Assembly (NCBI RefSeq): GCF_000348785.1
Contig: NC_020520.1
Location: forward strand, 1,736,001-1,800,000
Direction of reading: 5' to 3'
Source of the DNA: Ilumatobacter coccineus YM16-304
GTDB lineage: Bacteria > Actinomycetota > Acidimicrobiia > Acidimicrobiales > Ilumatobacteraceae
Length of the DNA stretch: 64,000 nt
In this document: positions 52,824-61,882 of the stretch, piece by piece
How the letters are laid out: every line of letters starts with the position of its first letter
Position numbering within the stretch: position 1 is the stretch's first letter
Notes under the pieces: generated by a model
Told to the model about the DNA's origin: nothing
Database searches by the model: none
What the model saw: the letters and a program-made list of their open reading frames with translations, nothing else
Program-made: the position numbers and the translations under genes

Positions 52824-54593
52824 ATGAAGAGCTCGCTGGTCCGTTTCTGGGCACTGTCAGGTTCGATCGGACTCGTCGCGGCGGGGTGCGCCGGATCTGA
52901 CGAGGCGCCCACCGCCGAGCCGGTCTCGACCGATGTCGCCGCCCCCACCACCGAGCCGTCGACCACCGAGCCGTCCACGACCGACGCGCCACCCGAGACG
53001 ACCAGCGAGACCAGCGTCGCGCCCGAACCAGAACCCGAGCCCGAATCGGAGCCCCAACCCGAGCCCGAGATCGAGCCGGAGTTACAACCGGTTCGGGGTG
53101 GCACGCTGACCATGCTGCTCGACGCCGAGACCGACACCTGGGACATCCCGAACTCGAACTGCGCCACCTCGTGCATGACGATCATGAAGCAGGTCGCCGA
53201 TCCGCTGCTCGCACTCGACGAAGACGGCGCACTCGAGCCGTTCCTCCTGGAGTCGTTCGACGTCGACGCCGACTTCACCGAGTGGACGCTCACCATGCGC
53301 GACGGGGTGGTCTTCCACGACGGCACGCCCGCCGACGGTGCTGCACTGCAGCGCAGCCTCACCGAGATGGCCAACGGCGCCGTTCAGGGACAGGTCTACG
53401 TCAAGCTGCTCGACGGGACCAACAGCATCGAGCTCGTCGACGACATGACCGTGCGGGTCACCTTCCGCGAGCCGACCGCGAGCTACGGGCACCAGCTGAC
53501 CGAATGGACCGGTTGGCTGCTCGCTCCGTCGTTCTGGGACGCCCCCGACAAGGCATCGGCGTTCCCGGTCTCGACCGGTCCGTTCGCCATGACCGAGTGG
53601 ACGAGAGGCGAACGAACCGCGCTGGCGGCGAACGACGAGTACTGGCGGACCGACGCAGCGGGGGAGGCCCTGCCGTACCTCGACGAGGTGATCTTCCGGC
53701 CGGTACCCGACGTGTCGACCCGGCGCACGATCATGGAGTCGGGCGACGCCGACGTCAACGCCGACTCGTTCCCGGAGAACCTCGAGTTCTGGGAGACCGA
53801 CTGGGTCGACCAGGGCAACGGCCTCGCCGAGCGGTCTCCCGATCGCGACGTCGAGTTCTTGATGTTCAACTCGTCGGCGCCGCCGTTCGACGACGTCGAC
53901 GTGCGTCGTGGGCTCGCGCTGTGCACCGACCGAGACGAGTACATCACGTTCCGGGCGCCGGGCACCGCGAGGGCCGATGGGCCGTTCGCGCCCGGCTCGA
54001 TCGGCCACCTCGACGACACGGGACTTCCCGACTTCGACGCCGCGGCGGGCACTGCGCTGTTCGACGAGATCGGACGGCCCGACCTGCTCGTGAGCGTCAC
54101 CAACGTCCCTGCTCAACTGCTCACCGCCGAACTGTTCGCCGATCAGTGGAGTCGCAACTGCGGTCTCGACGTCGGTATCGACGCGTTCGAACAGACCGAG
54201 TTCATCACGAAGGCACTCACGGCCGACTACCAGATGCTGTTGTTCCGCAACCACGGCAGCGGCAACCCGGCGCTCGAGACCGTCTGGTGGCACAGTCGAC
54301 ACGCCGAGGGGTTGGCGACGAACTTCGGACGCATCATCGACCCGGAGATGGACCGCCTGATGGAGGCGCTCGACGCCACCGACGACGTCGACGAACTCGA
54401 CGCCATCGCCCAGGACGTCAACCGACTGTTCGGAGCGCAGGTCTACAACCTCTGGCTCAACACGGGGGAGTGGGCGCTCCCGTATCGCAGCGGTGTGCAC
54501 GGCGTCGGCGAGATCTCGCTCGAATCCGGAAACACCCAGCGTGGGGCCGTCGGTGGTCGAGTCTGGCTCCACGAAGCATGGATCGAGTCGTGA
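52824..54593 (+). CDS. peptide ABC transporter substrate-binding lipoprotein (family 5), paralogue 1
   Basis: The 589-residue protein has a lipoprotein signal with Cys at residue 22 (VAAGC), then a long Thr/Glu/Pro-rich linker (TTEPSTTEPS, EPEPEPESEPQPEPE), and a family 5 extracellular solute-binding domain (RGGTLTMLLDAETDTWDIP, FTEWTLTMRDGVVFHDGTPADG, TGPFAMTEW). Cys pair NCATSC near residue 111-116 is shared with the next gene. It presumably feeds the permeases downstream with oligopeptides or similar ligands. It is the first gene of the insertion between infB and rbfA. Confidence 0.9.
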   Translation: MKSSLVRFWALSGSIGLVAAGCAGSDEAPTAEPVSTDVAAPTTEPSTTEPSTTDAPPETTSETSVAPEPEPEPESEPQPEPEIEPELQPVRGGTLTMLLDAETDTWDIPNSNCATSCMTIMKQVADPLLALDEDGALEPFLLESFDVDADFTEWTLTMRDGVVFHDGTPADGAALQRSLTEMANGAVQGQVYVKLLDGTNSIELVDDMTVRVTFREPTASYGHQLTEWTGWLLAPSFWDAPDKASAFPVSTGPFAMTEWTRGERTALAANDEYWRTDAAGEALPYLDEVIFRPVPDVSTRRTIMESGDADVNADSFPENLEFWETDWVDQGNGLAERSPDRDVEFLMFNSSAPPFDDVDVRRGLALCTDRDEYITFRAPGTARADGPFAPGSIGHLDDTGLPDFDAAAGTALFDEIGRPDLLVSVTNVPAQLLTAELFADQWSRNCGLDVGIDAFEQTEFITKALTADYQMLLFRNHGSGNPALETVWWHSRHAEGLATNFGRIIDPEMDRLMEALDATDDVDELDAIAQDVNRLFGAQVYNLWLNTGEWALPYRSGVHGVGEISLESGNTQRGAVGGRVWLHEAWIES

Positions 54594-54716
54594 ACGAATA
54601 TCTCCGAGCAACGATCGCGTGACTCTTTCCGAGGATGATTTCGCTCCCCGTGTGACGGGTGACATACTCTGCTGCAAGACAACGAACCCATCCGGGGTTC
54701 GGTGAAGGGGGAACTC

Positions 54717-56519
54717 ATGAAACGATCGATACGTCTCGTGGTCGCTCCGCTCGTTGCGGGTGCGATGATCGCCGCCGCATGTGGCGGCAGTGATGATGAA
54801 GGGAGCGACAGCTCCGACGCGCCGGCCGAAACGCCTGCCGACGAACCGGCAGACGAGCCGACAGACGAACCGGCAGGTGAACCGACAGACGAGCCTGCCG
54901 ATGAACCGGCGGACGAGCCGTCCGACGAACCTGCCGACGAGCCCGCCGACGAACCGGCGATGGAAGAAGAGATGGCCATCCAGCGCGGTGGCATCCTCAC
55001 CTTCCTGCTCGAAGCAGAATCCGACACGTGGGACATCCCGGGCGCGAACTGCGCCGTGTCGTGCATCACCGTGATGAACGCGGTCGCCGACCCGCTCACC
55101 ATCGTGACCGACACGGGCGAGATCGAGCCGTTCCTGCTCGAATCGTTCGAGCCCAACGACGACTTCACCGAGTTCACGCTCGTGATGCGCGATGGCGTGA
55201 CCTTCCACGACGGAACCCCGGCCGACGGCGCCGCCGTTCACCGCAACCTCATCGAGATGGCCAGCGGTCTGCTCCAGGGCCAGGTCTTCTTCGACCTGCT
55301 CAACGGCACGCCGCTCAACGCTGCGAACCCCGGTGCGGTCGAGGACAGCATCGTGCTCAACGACGATCAGTCGGTCACGGTCAGCTTCAACAAGCCGTTC
55401 GCCACGTTCGGCAACAACCTCGCCGGCCGCACCGGCTGGTTGATCGCCCCGAGCTTCTGGGACAGCGAGAGCCGCGCCGGTGACCTCATGATCGCCACCG
55501 GCCCGTTCACCATGGAGAACCAGGTCCGTGGCGAAGTGACCGAGCTTCGTGCCAACCCGAACTACTGGCGTACCGGCCAGGACGGCCAGCCGCTCCCGTA
55601 CCTCGACGGTGTCGACTTCCGTCCGGTGCCCGACGTGTCGACACGTCGCGCCACGATGGAGGCGGGTGACGCCGACGTCAACGCCGACAGCTTCGGTGAG
55701 AACCAGGAGTTCTGGAACACCGAGTGGGTCGAGGCCGGCAACGGTGTGGTCGAGGAGGACCCGGCACGTGAAGTCGGGTACCTGATGTTCAACAACTCCA
55801 AGCCGCCGTTCGACGATCCCGACGTTCGTCGTGCGCTCACGCTGTGCACCGACCGCAACGAGTACCTGACGTTCCGTGCGCCGGGCAACGCGTTGGCCAA
55901 CGGACCGTTCGCGGAGGGCTCGCTCGGCTACATCGAGGACCCGGGCTTCCCGCAGTTCGATGCCGATGCCGGTAACGCACTGTTCGACGAGATCGGTCGC
56001 CCCGACACCATCGTGTACGGCACGACCAACGTCCCGTCGAACCTGCTGACGGCCGAGCTGTTCGCCGACATGTGGAACCGCAACTGCGGTCTCAACGTCG
56101 AGATCGACCAGTTCGAGCAGGCCGAGCTGATCACCAAGGCGATCACCGGTGACTTCGAAGTGTTCGCGTGGCGCAACCACGGTCAGGGTCACCCGGGCCT
56201 CGAGCTCGTCTGGTGGCACAGCCGTCACGCCGAAGGCCTCGCACTGAACTTCGGTCGCCTGGTGAGCCCCGAGATGGACGAACTGCTGCTGCAGTCGTGG
56301 ACCACGGTCGACCCGGCCGAACTCGACACGATTGCCCAGGACATCAACAAGCTGTTCGCCGAGGGCGTGTTCAACATGTGGCTCAACACCACCGAGTGGG
56401 CGAACCCGTACCGCGCCGGTGTCCACGGTCTCCAGCACATCACGCTGGAATCCGGCAACCGCAACCAGCAATCGCTCGCAGGCCGCGTCGAAGTCGACGA
56501 AGCCTGGATCGAGAGCTGA
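54717..56519 (+). CDS. peptide ABC transporter substrate-binding lipoprotein (family 5), paralogue 2
   Basis: The 600-residue protein is a clear paralogue of the preceding gene: same Cys22 lipobox (IAAAC), same NCAVSC pair, same DTWDIP, TLVMRDGVTFHDGTPADGAAV and late WHSRHAEGLALNFGR. Its linker is different, with about 15 DEPA/DEPT-type units. The ATG at 54717 follows AAGGGGGA by 5 bases. Close duplication with divergent linkers suggests two ligand specificities served by one pair of permeases. A 16-base hairpin follows the stop. Confidence 0.92.
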   Translation: MKRSIRLVVAPLVAGAMIAAACGGSDDEGSDSSDAPAETPADEPADEPTDEPAGEPTDEPADEPADEPSDEPADEPADEPAMEEEMAIQRGGILTFLLEAESDTWDIPGANCAVSCITVMNAVADPLTIVTDTGEIEPFLLESFEPNDDFTEFTLVMRDGVTFHDGTPADGAAVHRNLIEMASGLLQGQVFFDLLNGTPLNAANPGAVEDSIVLNDDQSVTVSFNKPFATFGNNLAGRTGWLIAPSFWDSESRAGDLMIATGPFTMENQVRGEVTELRANPNYWRTGQDGQPLPYLDGVDFRPVPDVSTRRATMEAGDADVNADSFGENQEFWNTEWVEAGNGVVEEDPAREVGYLMFNNSKPPFDDPDVRRALTLCTDRNEYLTFRAPGNALANGPFAEGSLGYIEDPGFPQFDADAGNALFDEIGRPDTIVYGTTNVPSNLLTAELFADMWNRNCGLNVEIDQFEQAELITKAITGDFEVFAWRNHGQGHPGLELVWWHSRHAEGLALNFGRLVSPEMDELLLQSWTTVDPAELDTIAQDINKLFAEGVFNMWLNTTEWANPYRAGVHGLQHITLESGNRNQQSLAGRVEVDEAWIES

Positions 56520-56535
56520 TTCATCCCTAGCGCAG

Positions 56536-56573
56536 CGGAGGTGACGTCGACACCGATCGACGTCACCTCCGCC
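56536..56573 (+). terminator. hairpin between binding protein and permease genes
   Basis: A perfect 16-base stem (GCGGAGGTGACGTCGA and complement, loop CACCGA), without a T-tract. It lies between the second binding protein (ends 56519) and the first permease (56616). It could be a partial terminator or an mRNA 3'-stabilising element that raises binding-protein levels. Confidence 0.6.
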
Positions 56574-56615
56574 AGCGTTCCGCACCGCTGACTCTCCACG
56601 TCGACGAGGAATCAC

Positions 56616-57788
56616 ATGATCCTGACCCTGCTGCTGGCCATCCTGGTCGGCCTCTTCTTCATACTGCGCTGGCGCATCGACACGCGCTACGCCGCACAGC
56701 GCGTCGGAGGCGCAGCCATCGTGCTGATCCTCGTCACGCTCGGCACGTCGGTCCTGATCCGTCAGGTCCCCGGTGAGCCGTGTGAGATCGCGCTGGGTAC
56801 CGCCGGTTCGCCGGAGGCCGTGGCCGAGTGCATCGAGGAGCAGGGCCTCGACGAGAACGTGCTCGCTCAATACGGCACTTGGAGCAAGCAGGTGCTCATC
56901 GACAGCGATCTGGGGTACGCCTTCTACAAGAACAAAGAACCGCTGTCCGACACGATCAAGCAGCGCCTTCCGCGTACCGCGTTTCTCTTCCTCTACAGCC
57001 AGTTGATCGCACTGTTCCTGGCGGTACCCCTCGGCATCTGGTCGGCGTATCAGGCCGGCAAGGCCTCGAGGAAGATACCGATCTGGGCGTTGGGGGTGAT
57101 CGTGTTGCCCCTCTACATCATCGCCGAGTTCATGCTCGGTTGGCTCCTCACCAGCGTGCTCGCCGTCGCGTTCATCATGCCGGTGTTGATCTTCAACTTC
57201 TTCCGAGGCGGCGTCGGCGGTGACACCACCGTCAACTTCTCGGCGTTCGTGCTGTTGTCGATGCCGGTCTTCGTGATCGGCGAGACGCTGCGCTACGCCT
57301 TCGCCGTCGAGCGCGACGTCTACCAGCTCACGGGATATGCGCCGCTGAGCGACGGCATCTTCGAACATATCAAGTCGATCTGGCTCCCGGCGGTCGTGCT
57401 CGGCCTCGCCGCCACACCGGTGTACCTGCGCCTGCTGCGCGCCGACATGATCCAGAACCTCCAGCAGGACTTCGTGTCGGTCGCCAAGGCCAAGGGCATG
57501 TCGAACACGCACATCCTGCTGCGCCACGTGCTGCGGCCCTCGACGGTGACGCTCATGACGGTGCTCGGGCTCAACATCGCACAGCTGGTCAACGGTGCGA
57601 TCGTGGTCGAGTTCATCTTCGACTTCGACGGCATGGGTGGCTATCTGATCGAGGCGGTGGCTCGACAAGAGTTCTTCGCCGTGCAGACCATCGTCGCCCT
57701 CGTGGCGATCATCTTCGTGGTGACCAACATGATCATCGACGCCCTCTACAACGTCGTCGATCCTCGAGTGAAGGCGGCTGAAGGATGA
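56616..57788 (+). CDS. peptide ABC transporter permease (DppB-like)
   Basis: The 390-residue protein has about seven membrane helices. The first (LTLLLAILVGLFFILRW) lies before the usual DppB start, giving an N-terminal extension of roughly 25 residues. VTLGTSVLIRQVPGEPC matches the standard DppB opening. The inner-membrane EAA loop reads YLRLLRADMIQNLQQDFVSVAKAKGMSNTHILLRHVLRPS. It forms the channel with the next gene, whose ATG overlaps its stop (ATGA). Confidence 0.92.
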   Translation: MILTLLLAILVGLFFILRWRIDTRYAAQRVGGAAIVLILVTLGTSVLIRQVPGEPCEIALGTAGSPEAVAECIEEQGLDENVLAQYGTWSKQVLIDSDLGYAFYKNKEPLSDTIKQRLPRTAFLFLYSQLIALFLAVPLGIWSAYQAGKASRKIPIWALGVIVLPLYIIAEFMLGWLLTSVLAVAFIMPVLIFNFFRGGVGGDTTVNFSAFVLLSMPVFVIGETLRYAFAVERDVYQLTGYAPLSDGIFEHIKSIWLPAVVLGLAATPVYLRLLRADMIQNLQQDFVSVAKAKGMSNTHILLRHVLRPSTVTLMTVLGLNIAQLVNGAIVVEFIFDFDGMGGYLIEAVARQEFFAVQTIVALVAIIFVVTNMIIDALYNVVDPRVKAAEG

Positions 57789-58729
57789 CCAACGTCGCAG
57801 AGCAACTGTCGACCACCTCGACGAAGGTCGTCGACCAGAAGGTCGGCGGCAAGCGCGAGAGCAACATCGTGTTCTGGGCGTCGGCGTCGTGGTTGATCGT
57901 CGTGGTCGGGTTCGTGCTCCTCGGTGAGCTCAACCCGCTCGTCAAGGACCCGACGCTGCGCGACGCAGCCAACATCAACGCTCAACCGATCCTGACCAAT
58001 CTGTTCAAGACCGATTGTCTCAACGCTGAGGCGGGCGAGTCCTGCGTCGAGATCGGCGGCCTGATGGGCAACACCGGTCTCGGACAGGACGTGTTCTCTC
58101 AGATCGTCGTCGGCGGTCGCATCTCGATCTTCGTGGCGCTCATGGTCACGGCGATCGGCATCGGCGTCGGCGGCACGATGGGGCTGCTCGCCGGCTACCT
58201 GAAGGGCAAGGTCGACATCGTCGTCCAGATGATCATCAACACGACGCTGTCGGTTCCGGCGCTGCTGCTCGTGATCTTCATCGTCACGGTGCGCGGCAAG
58301 ACGCTGACCAACGTGATCCTCGCGGTGAGCCTGCTCGCCATACCGGCCCTCGCCCGCATCGTGCGGGCCAGCACCCTGCAGGTCGCCGATCGAGAGTTCG
58401 TCAAAGCGGCCGAAGTGCTCGGCGTCAAGAAGATGTCGATCCTGTTCCGCGAAGTGCTGCCCAACGTCATGCCGACGCTGGTGTCGTTCGCGTTCCTCAC
58501 GACCGGCATCATCCTCGTGGTCGAGAGTTCGCTCGCCTTTCTCGGGCTGAGCGTCCCGCCACCCGACATCACCTGGGGGTCGATCATCGCCAACGGTCGA
58601 CCGAAGTTCCAGGACGCACCGCACGTGGTGTTCGCCCCGGCGATCATCCTGTTCCTGACCGTGTTGGCGCTCAACCTGGTGGGTGACCGATTGCTCAAGC
58701 GCTTCGACATCCGGGAGGCAAGCCTGTGA
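57785..58729 (+). CDS. peptide ABC transporter permease (DppC-like)
   Basis: The 314-residue protein has an N-terminal helix (NIVFWASASWLIVVVGFVLLG), a large periplasmic segment with two Cys (DCLNAEAGESC), and five further helices. Its EAA loop is ADREFVKAAEVLGVKKMSILFREVLPN, which couples to the ATPases. GNTGLGQDVFSQIVVGGRISI is the usual DppC motif. It is translationally coupled to the permease before it. Confidence 0.92.
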   Translation: MTNVAEQLSTTSTKVVDQKVGGKRESNIVFWASASWLIVVVGFVLLGELNPLVKDPTLRDAANINAQPILTNLFKTDCLNAEAGESCVEIGGLMGNTGLGQDVFSQIVVGGRISIFVALMVTAIGIGVGGTMGLLAGYLKGKVDIVVQMIINTTLSVPALLLVIFIVTVRGKTLTNVILAVSLLAIPALARIVRASTLQVADREFVKAAEVLGVKKMSILFREVLPNVMPTLVSFAFLTTGIILVVESSLAFLGLSVPPPDITWGSIIANGRPKFQDAPHVVFAPAIILFLTVLALNLVGDRLLKRFDIREASL

Positions 58730-58790
58730 GGTTCTGCAGCGTTCCCCGGCCACGCATGCCGCGTGTCCACGATCGAAACGGGGTGTCCGC

Positions 58791-59852
58791 ATGACCGCCA
58801 CGATGCTCAAGGTCGACGATCTGACCGTCGACTTCTCCACTCCCGCCGGCAACCTGCGTGCCGTCGACGGCGTCACCCTCGAACTCAAGGAAGGCGAGAG
58901 CTACGCGATCGTCGGCGAGTCCGGGTCCGGCAAATCGGTGTTCTCCCGAACGCTGATCAACCTGCTGGCCGGCAACGGCACGCGCACGGGCCGGATCGAG
59001 ATCGGCGGACGTGACATCGACACGCTGACCAAAGCCGAACGCAAGCACTTCTTCGGCGTCGAGGTCGCCATGGTCTTCCAAGACCCGATGACCTCGCTCA
59101 ACCCGGTGAAGCGCATCGACGCGCAACTCACCGAGGCGATGCGCTACCACCTCGACATCTCGAAGTCGGAAGCCAACGAACGAGCGATCGCGCTGCTCAA
59201 GCAAGTGCACATCCCGTCGCCCGAACAGCGCATGCGGCAGTACCCGCACGAGCTCTCGGGCGGCATGCGTCAGCGCGTGGTCATCGCCATGGCGCTCGCC
59301 TGCGAACCGCGCCTGCTCATCGCCGACGAGCCCACCACCGCCCTCGACGTCACCGTGCAGAAGTCGATCCTCGACCTGCTCGACGAGCTGCGCGTCGAGC
59401 GCAAGATGTCGATGATCCTGATCACCCACGACCTCGGCGTCGCCCGAGGCCGGGCGGATCGTGTGGGCGTCATGTACGCCGGTCGCCTCCTCGAGGTCGG
59501 ACGCACACAGCGTCTGTTCGACGACATGCGTCACCCGTACACGCAGGCGCTGCTGCAGTCGATTCCGAACCCGGCCAGGCCGAGTCACTCGCGCCTCCAG
59601 CCGATCCCCGGTCGACCGCCGAACCTGCTCGATCCGCCACAGGGCTGCGCGTTCGCCGCCCGCTGTCGCCATGCACGGCCTGACTGCCTCAACGCCAAAC
59701 CGCCGCTCGAAGGCGAGTTCGGCGAGCACCAGTTCGCCTGCTACCACCCGGTCGGCACCCCCGACGGTGACGCAGCGCTTCGAGCGAACCTCGACGCTGG
59801 AGAGAATGCCGCCGGCTTGCCGATGGCCGAAGTCGTGGGAGAACTCGTCTGA
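58791..59852 (+). CDS. peptide ABC transporter ATP-binding protein (DppD-like)
   Basis: The 353-residue ATPase has Walker A GESGSGKS (42-49), Q-loop VFQDPMTSLNP, signature LSGGMRQRV, Walker B LLIADEPTTALD and the switch His in ILITHDLG. The C-terminal oligopeptide-transporter extension has a Cys cluster (GCAFAARCRHARPDCLNAKP and a last FACYHPVG), which in DppD/OppD holds an Fe-S cluster. It powers import with the next gene. The ATG at 58791 was chosen; the upstream open frame lies in the 61-base spacer. Confidence 0.93.
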   Translation: MTATMLKVDDLTVDFSTPAGNLRAVDGVTLELKEGESYAIVGESGSGKSVFSRTLINLLAGNGTRTGRIEIGGRDIDTLTKAERKHFFGVEVAMVFQDPMTSLNPVKRIDAQLTEAMRYHLDISKSEANERAIALLKQVHIPSPEQRMRQYPHELSGGMRQRVVIAMALACEPRLLIADEPTTALDVTVQKSILDLLDELRVERKMSMILITHDLGVARGRADRVGVMYAGRLLEVGRTQRLFDDMRHPYTQALLQSIPNPARPSHSRLQPIPGRPPNLLDPPQGCAFAARCRHARPDCLNAKPPLEGEFGEHQFACYHPVGTPDGDAALRANLDAGENAAGLPMAEVVGELV

Positions 59853-60829
59853 TGGCCGGCTCAGGAACCGCACACCTCCGTGACACCGACGACGTGCTCG
59901 TGCGCGTCGAGAACATGGTCGTCGAATTCCCGATCTCGGGTGGCACGGTGCACGCCGTGTCCGACGTCAGCTTCGACCTCGTCGAAGGCGAGACGCTCGG
60001 CATCGTCGGCGAGTCCGGCTGTGGCAAGTCGACCACCGCTCGCGCCACGATCCAGCTGCCGAAGCCGACCTCCGGCTCGGTCTGGTTCAAGGGTCGCGAC
60101 ATCAGCAAGCTCAGCGACGAAGAGATGCGCCGGGTGCGCCCCGAGTTCCAGATGATCTTCCAGGACCCGATCAGTTCGCTCAACCCGCGACGCACGGTCA
60201 CCGAGATCATCTCCGAAGGTCTCCGGGTGTGGGGCCCGAACGACTCGTGGTCGCTCGACACCGTTCCGGAACTGATGGAATCGGTCGGCATCGACCCGCG
60301 ATACGGCGAACGCAAACCGCACCAGTTCTCGGGCGGCCAGTGTCAGCGCATCTCGATCGCTCGGGCGCTCGTCCTCGACCCGAAGGTCATCATCTGTGAC
60401 GAGCCGGTGTCGGCGCTCGACGTGTCGGTGCAGGCCCAGATCCTGAACCTGCTCGAAGACATGAAGGCGCGCTACGGCGTCAGCCTCATGTTCATCAGCC
60501 ACGACCTGTCGGTGGTGAAGAACATCTCCGACCGCGTGATGGTCATGTACATGGGCAAGACCTGCGAGATCGCCGGCTCCGACGAACTGTTCGACAAGCC
60601 GGTGCACCACTACACGCGGGCGCTCATGGCGGCGATCCCCGGTGCCGAGGTCAACGTCGAAGAGCAGACGCTCGACGGCGAACTCCCCTCGGCGATCAAC
60701 CCGCCTGCAGGCTGCCGCTTCAACACGCGGTGCCCGGCCGCCACCGACCGGTGCCGAACCGAAGAACCCCAGATCACCGAGGTGTCGGTCAACCACTACG
60801 TGGCGTGCCATCACCCGGTTCTCGGATAG
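59852..60829 (+). CDS. peptide ABC transporter ATP-binding protein (DppF-like)
   Basis: The 325-residue ATPase has Walker A GESGCGKST, QMIFQDPISSLNPRRTV, signature FSGGQCQRIS, Walker B VIICDEPVSALDVSVQ and FISHDLSVV. Its C-terminal Cys cluster (GCRFNTRCPAATDRC and VACHHP) again fits the DppD/OppF Fe-S pattern. It overlaps the stop of the preceding gene by one base (TGATG). It closes the transporter operon. Confidence 0.93.
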   Translation: MAGSGTAHLRDTDDVLVRVENMVVEFPISGGTVHAVSDVSFDLVEGETLGIVGESGCGKSTTARATIQLPKPTSGSVWFKGRDISKLSDEEMRRVRPEFQMIFQDPISSLNPRRTVTEIISEGLRVWGPNDSWSLDTVPELMESVGIDPRYGERKPHQFSGGQCQRISIARALVLDPKVIICDEPVSALDVSVQAQILNLLEDMKARYGVSLMFISHDLSVVKNISDRVMVMYMGKTCEIAGSDELFDKPVHHYTRALMAAIPGAEVNVEEQTLDGELPSAINPPAGCRFNTRCPAATDRCRTEEPQITEVSVNHYVACHHPVLG

Positions 60830-60840
60830 CTTTCGGCCGT

Positions 60841-61485
60841 ATGGCGTCACCTGATCTCGAGTTCTTCTTCGACCCGGTCTGCCCGTTCGCGTGGGTCACG
60901 TCACGCTGGGTCGTCGAAGTGCAGCAGCAACGCTCGTACGACGTCGAGTGGCGGTTCATCTCGCTGTGGATGCTCAACGACGACAACACGCAGGACTGGT
61001 ACACACCGCAGTACCGAGCGGGGCATTTCCTGGGGCACAAGGCGTTGCGCATCGCCGATCAGATTCGACTGACCCACCCCGACCCGACGGCGGTCGGCCG
61101 CTGGTACACCGCGCTCGGCGAAGCACTCCACCGTGACGACCGCCGAGCCGAAGCCCGCGACGACAACGAGGCGTTTCTCTCGGCGATCCTCGCATCGGCC
61201 GGATTCGATGCGGCGCTCATCGAGCACGCGAACGACGAATCGCACGACGAGTGGCTCCGCGCCGACACCGAACGGTGCCTGGCTCGAACCGGCCGCGACG
61301 TCGGTACCCCGATCCTCACGTTCCGACCCGGCACCGACCGCGAGGGCAGCTTCTTCGGGCCCGTGATCTCCAAGGCCCCGACCGGTGCCGAGGCCGTCGA
61401 GCTGTGGGACGCCGTCGAGAAGTTGGCGACCAGCGGCGTCTCCGAACTCAAACGCTCCAATCGCGAACCGCTCGACTTCAGTTAG
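60841..61485 (+). CDS. DsbA-family protein, mycothiol-dependent nitroreductase type
   Basis: The 214-residue protein has a thioredoxin/DsbA fold with ADPVCPFAW-type active site (FFDPVCPFAWVTSRW, C14, only one Cys, in the motif CPFA) and late PILTFRP cis-Pro loop. The one-Cys active site and DPVCP start match the Rv2466c type, which uses mycothiol. It lies 11 bases after the ATPase gene and 10 bases before rbfA, so it shares the operon. Its part in peptide uptake, if any, is unknown. Confidence 0.8.
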   Translation: MASPDLEFFFDPVCPFAWVTSRWVVEVQQQRSYDVEWRFISLWMLNDDNTQDWYTPQYRAGHFLGHKALRIADQIRLTHPDPTAVGRWYTALGEALHRDDRRAEARDDNEAFLSAILASAGFDAALIEHANDESHDEWLRADTERCLARTGRDVGTPILTFRPGTDREGSFFGPVISKAPTGAEAVELWDAVEKLATSGVSELKRSNREPLDFS

Positions 61486-61495
61486 GTTGCGGGCC

Positions 61496-61882
61496 ATGGC
61501 CCGGAATCAGTCACGAAACGGTGGTGGCAAGCGCTACCCGCGCTCGGCACGCGTCGGCGAGACGCTGCGCGAGATCATCGCCGAAGACCTCGTCCGTTTC
61601 GACGACGAGCGGCTCGCGTTCGTCACGGTCACCGGCATCGACGTCGACCCCGAACTCAACCGGGCGATCGTGTTCTTCGACTCGTTGGCCGGAGAAGACG
61701 GCGACGAAGAGATCATCGAGGCGCTCGCCGAGTACCGGATCCGGCTCCAGTCGTCGGTCGCCAAGCAGATCCGGGCCAAGAAGACGCCGATCCTCGAGTT
61801 CAAGCCCGACATGGCGATTCGGTCGGCCGAACGGATCGACGAGATCCTGCGCGCCGATCGCGAGCGTCACGGCAAGTCGTAA
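61496..61882 (+). CDS. rbfA: ribosome-binding factor A
   Basis: The 128-residue protein has the RbfA KH-like core: RYPRSARVGETLREIIAEDL, FVTVTGIDVDPELNRAIVFF and RIRLQSSVAKQIRAKKTPILEFKPDMAI. It helps 30S maturation at the 5' end of 16S rRNA. It normally follows infB directly, but here the transporter operon intervenes. The ATG at 61496 gives the standard length. Its stop overlaps the truB start by one base. Confidence 0.95.
   Translation: MARNQSRNGGGKRYPRSARVGETLREIIAEDLVRFDDERLAFVTVTGIDVDPELNRAIVFFDSLAGEDGDEEIIEALAEYRIRLQSSVAKQIRAKKTPILEFKPDMAIRSAERIDEILRADRERHGKS

Noticed and set aside
50293-52992. A minus-strand frame of about 900 residues
   Set aside because: Antisense to infB; its composition mirrors the Pro/Ala and Gly/Arg repeats of IF-2.
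54594-54716. A promoter for the second binding protein (TACTCT at 54665)
   Set aside because: No convincing -35 element at the right distance could be placed, so it was not listed.
53082-57668. A very long open frame on the minus strand (about 1,500 residues)
   Set aside because: It is antisense to the binding-protein and permease genes, is low in recognisable motifs and rich in Arg/Gly/Val, as expected of a high-GC shadow frame.
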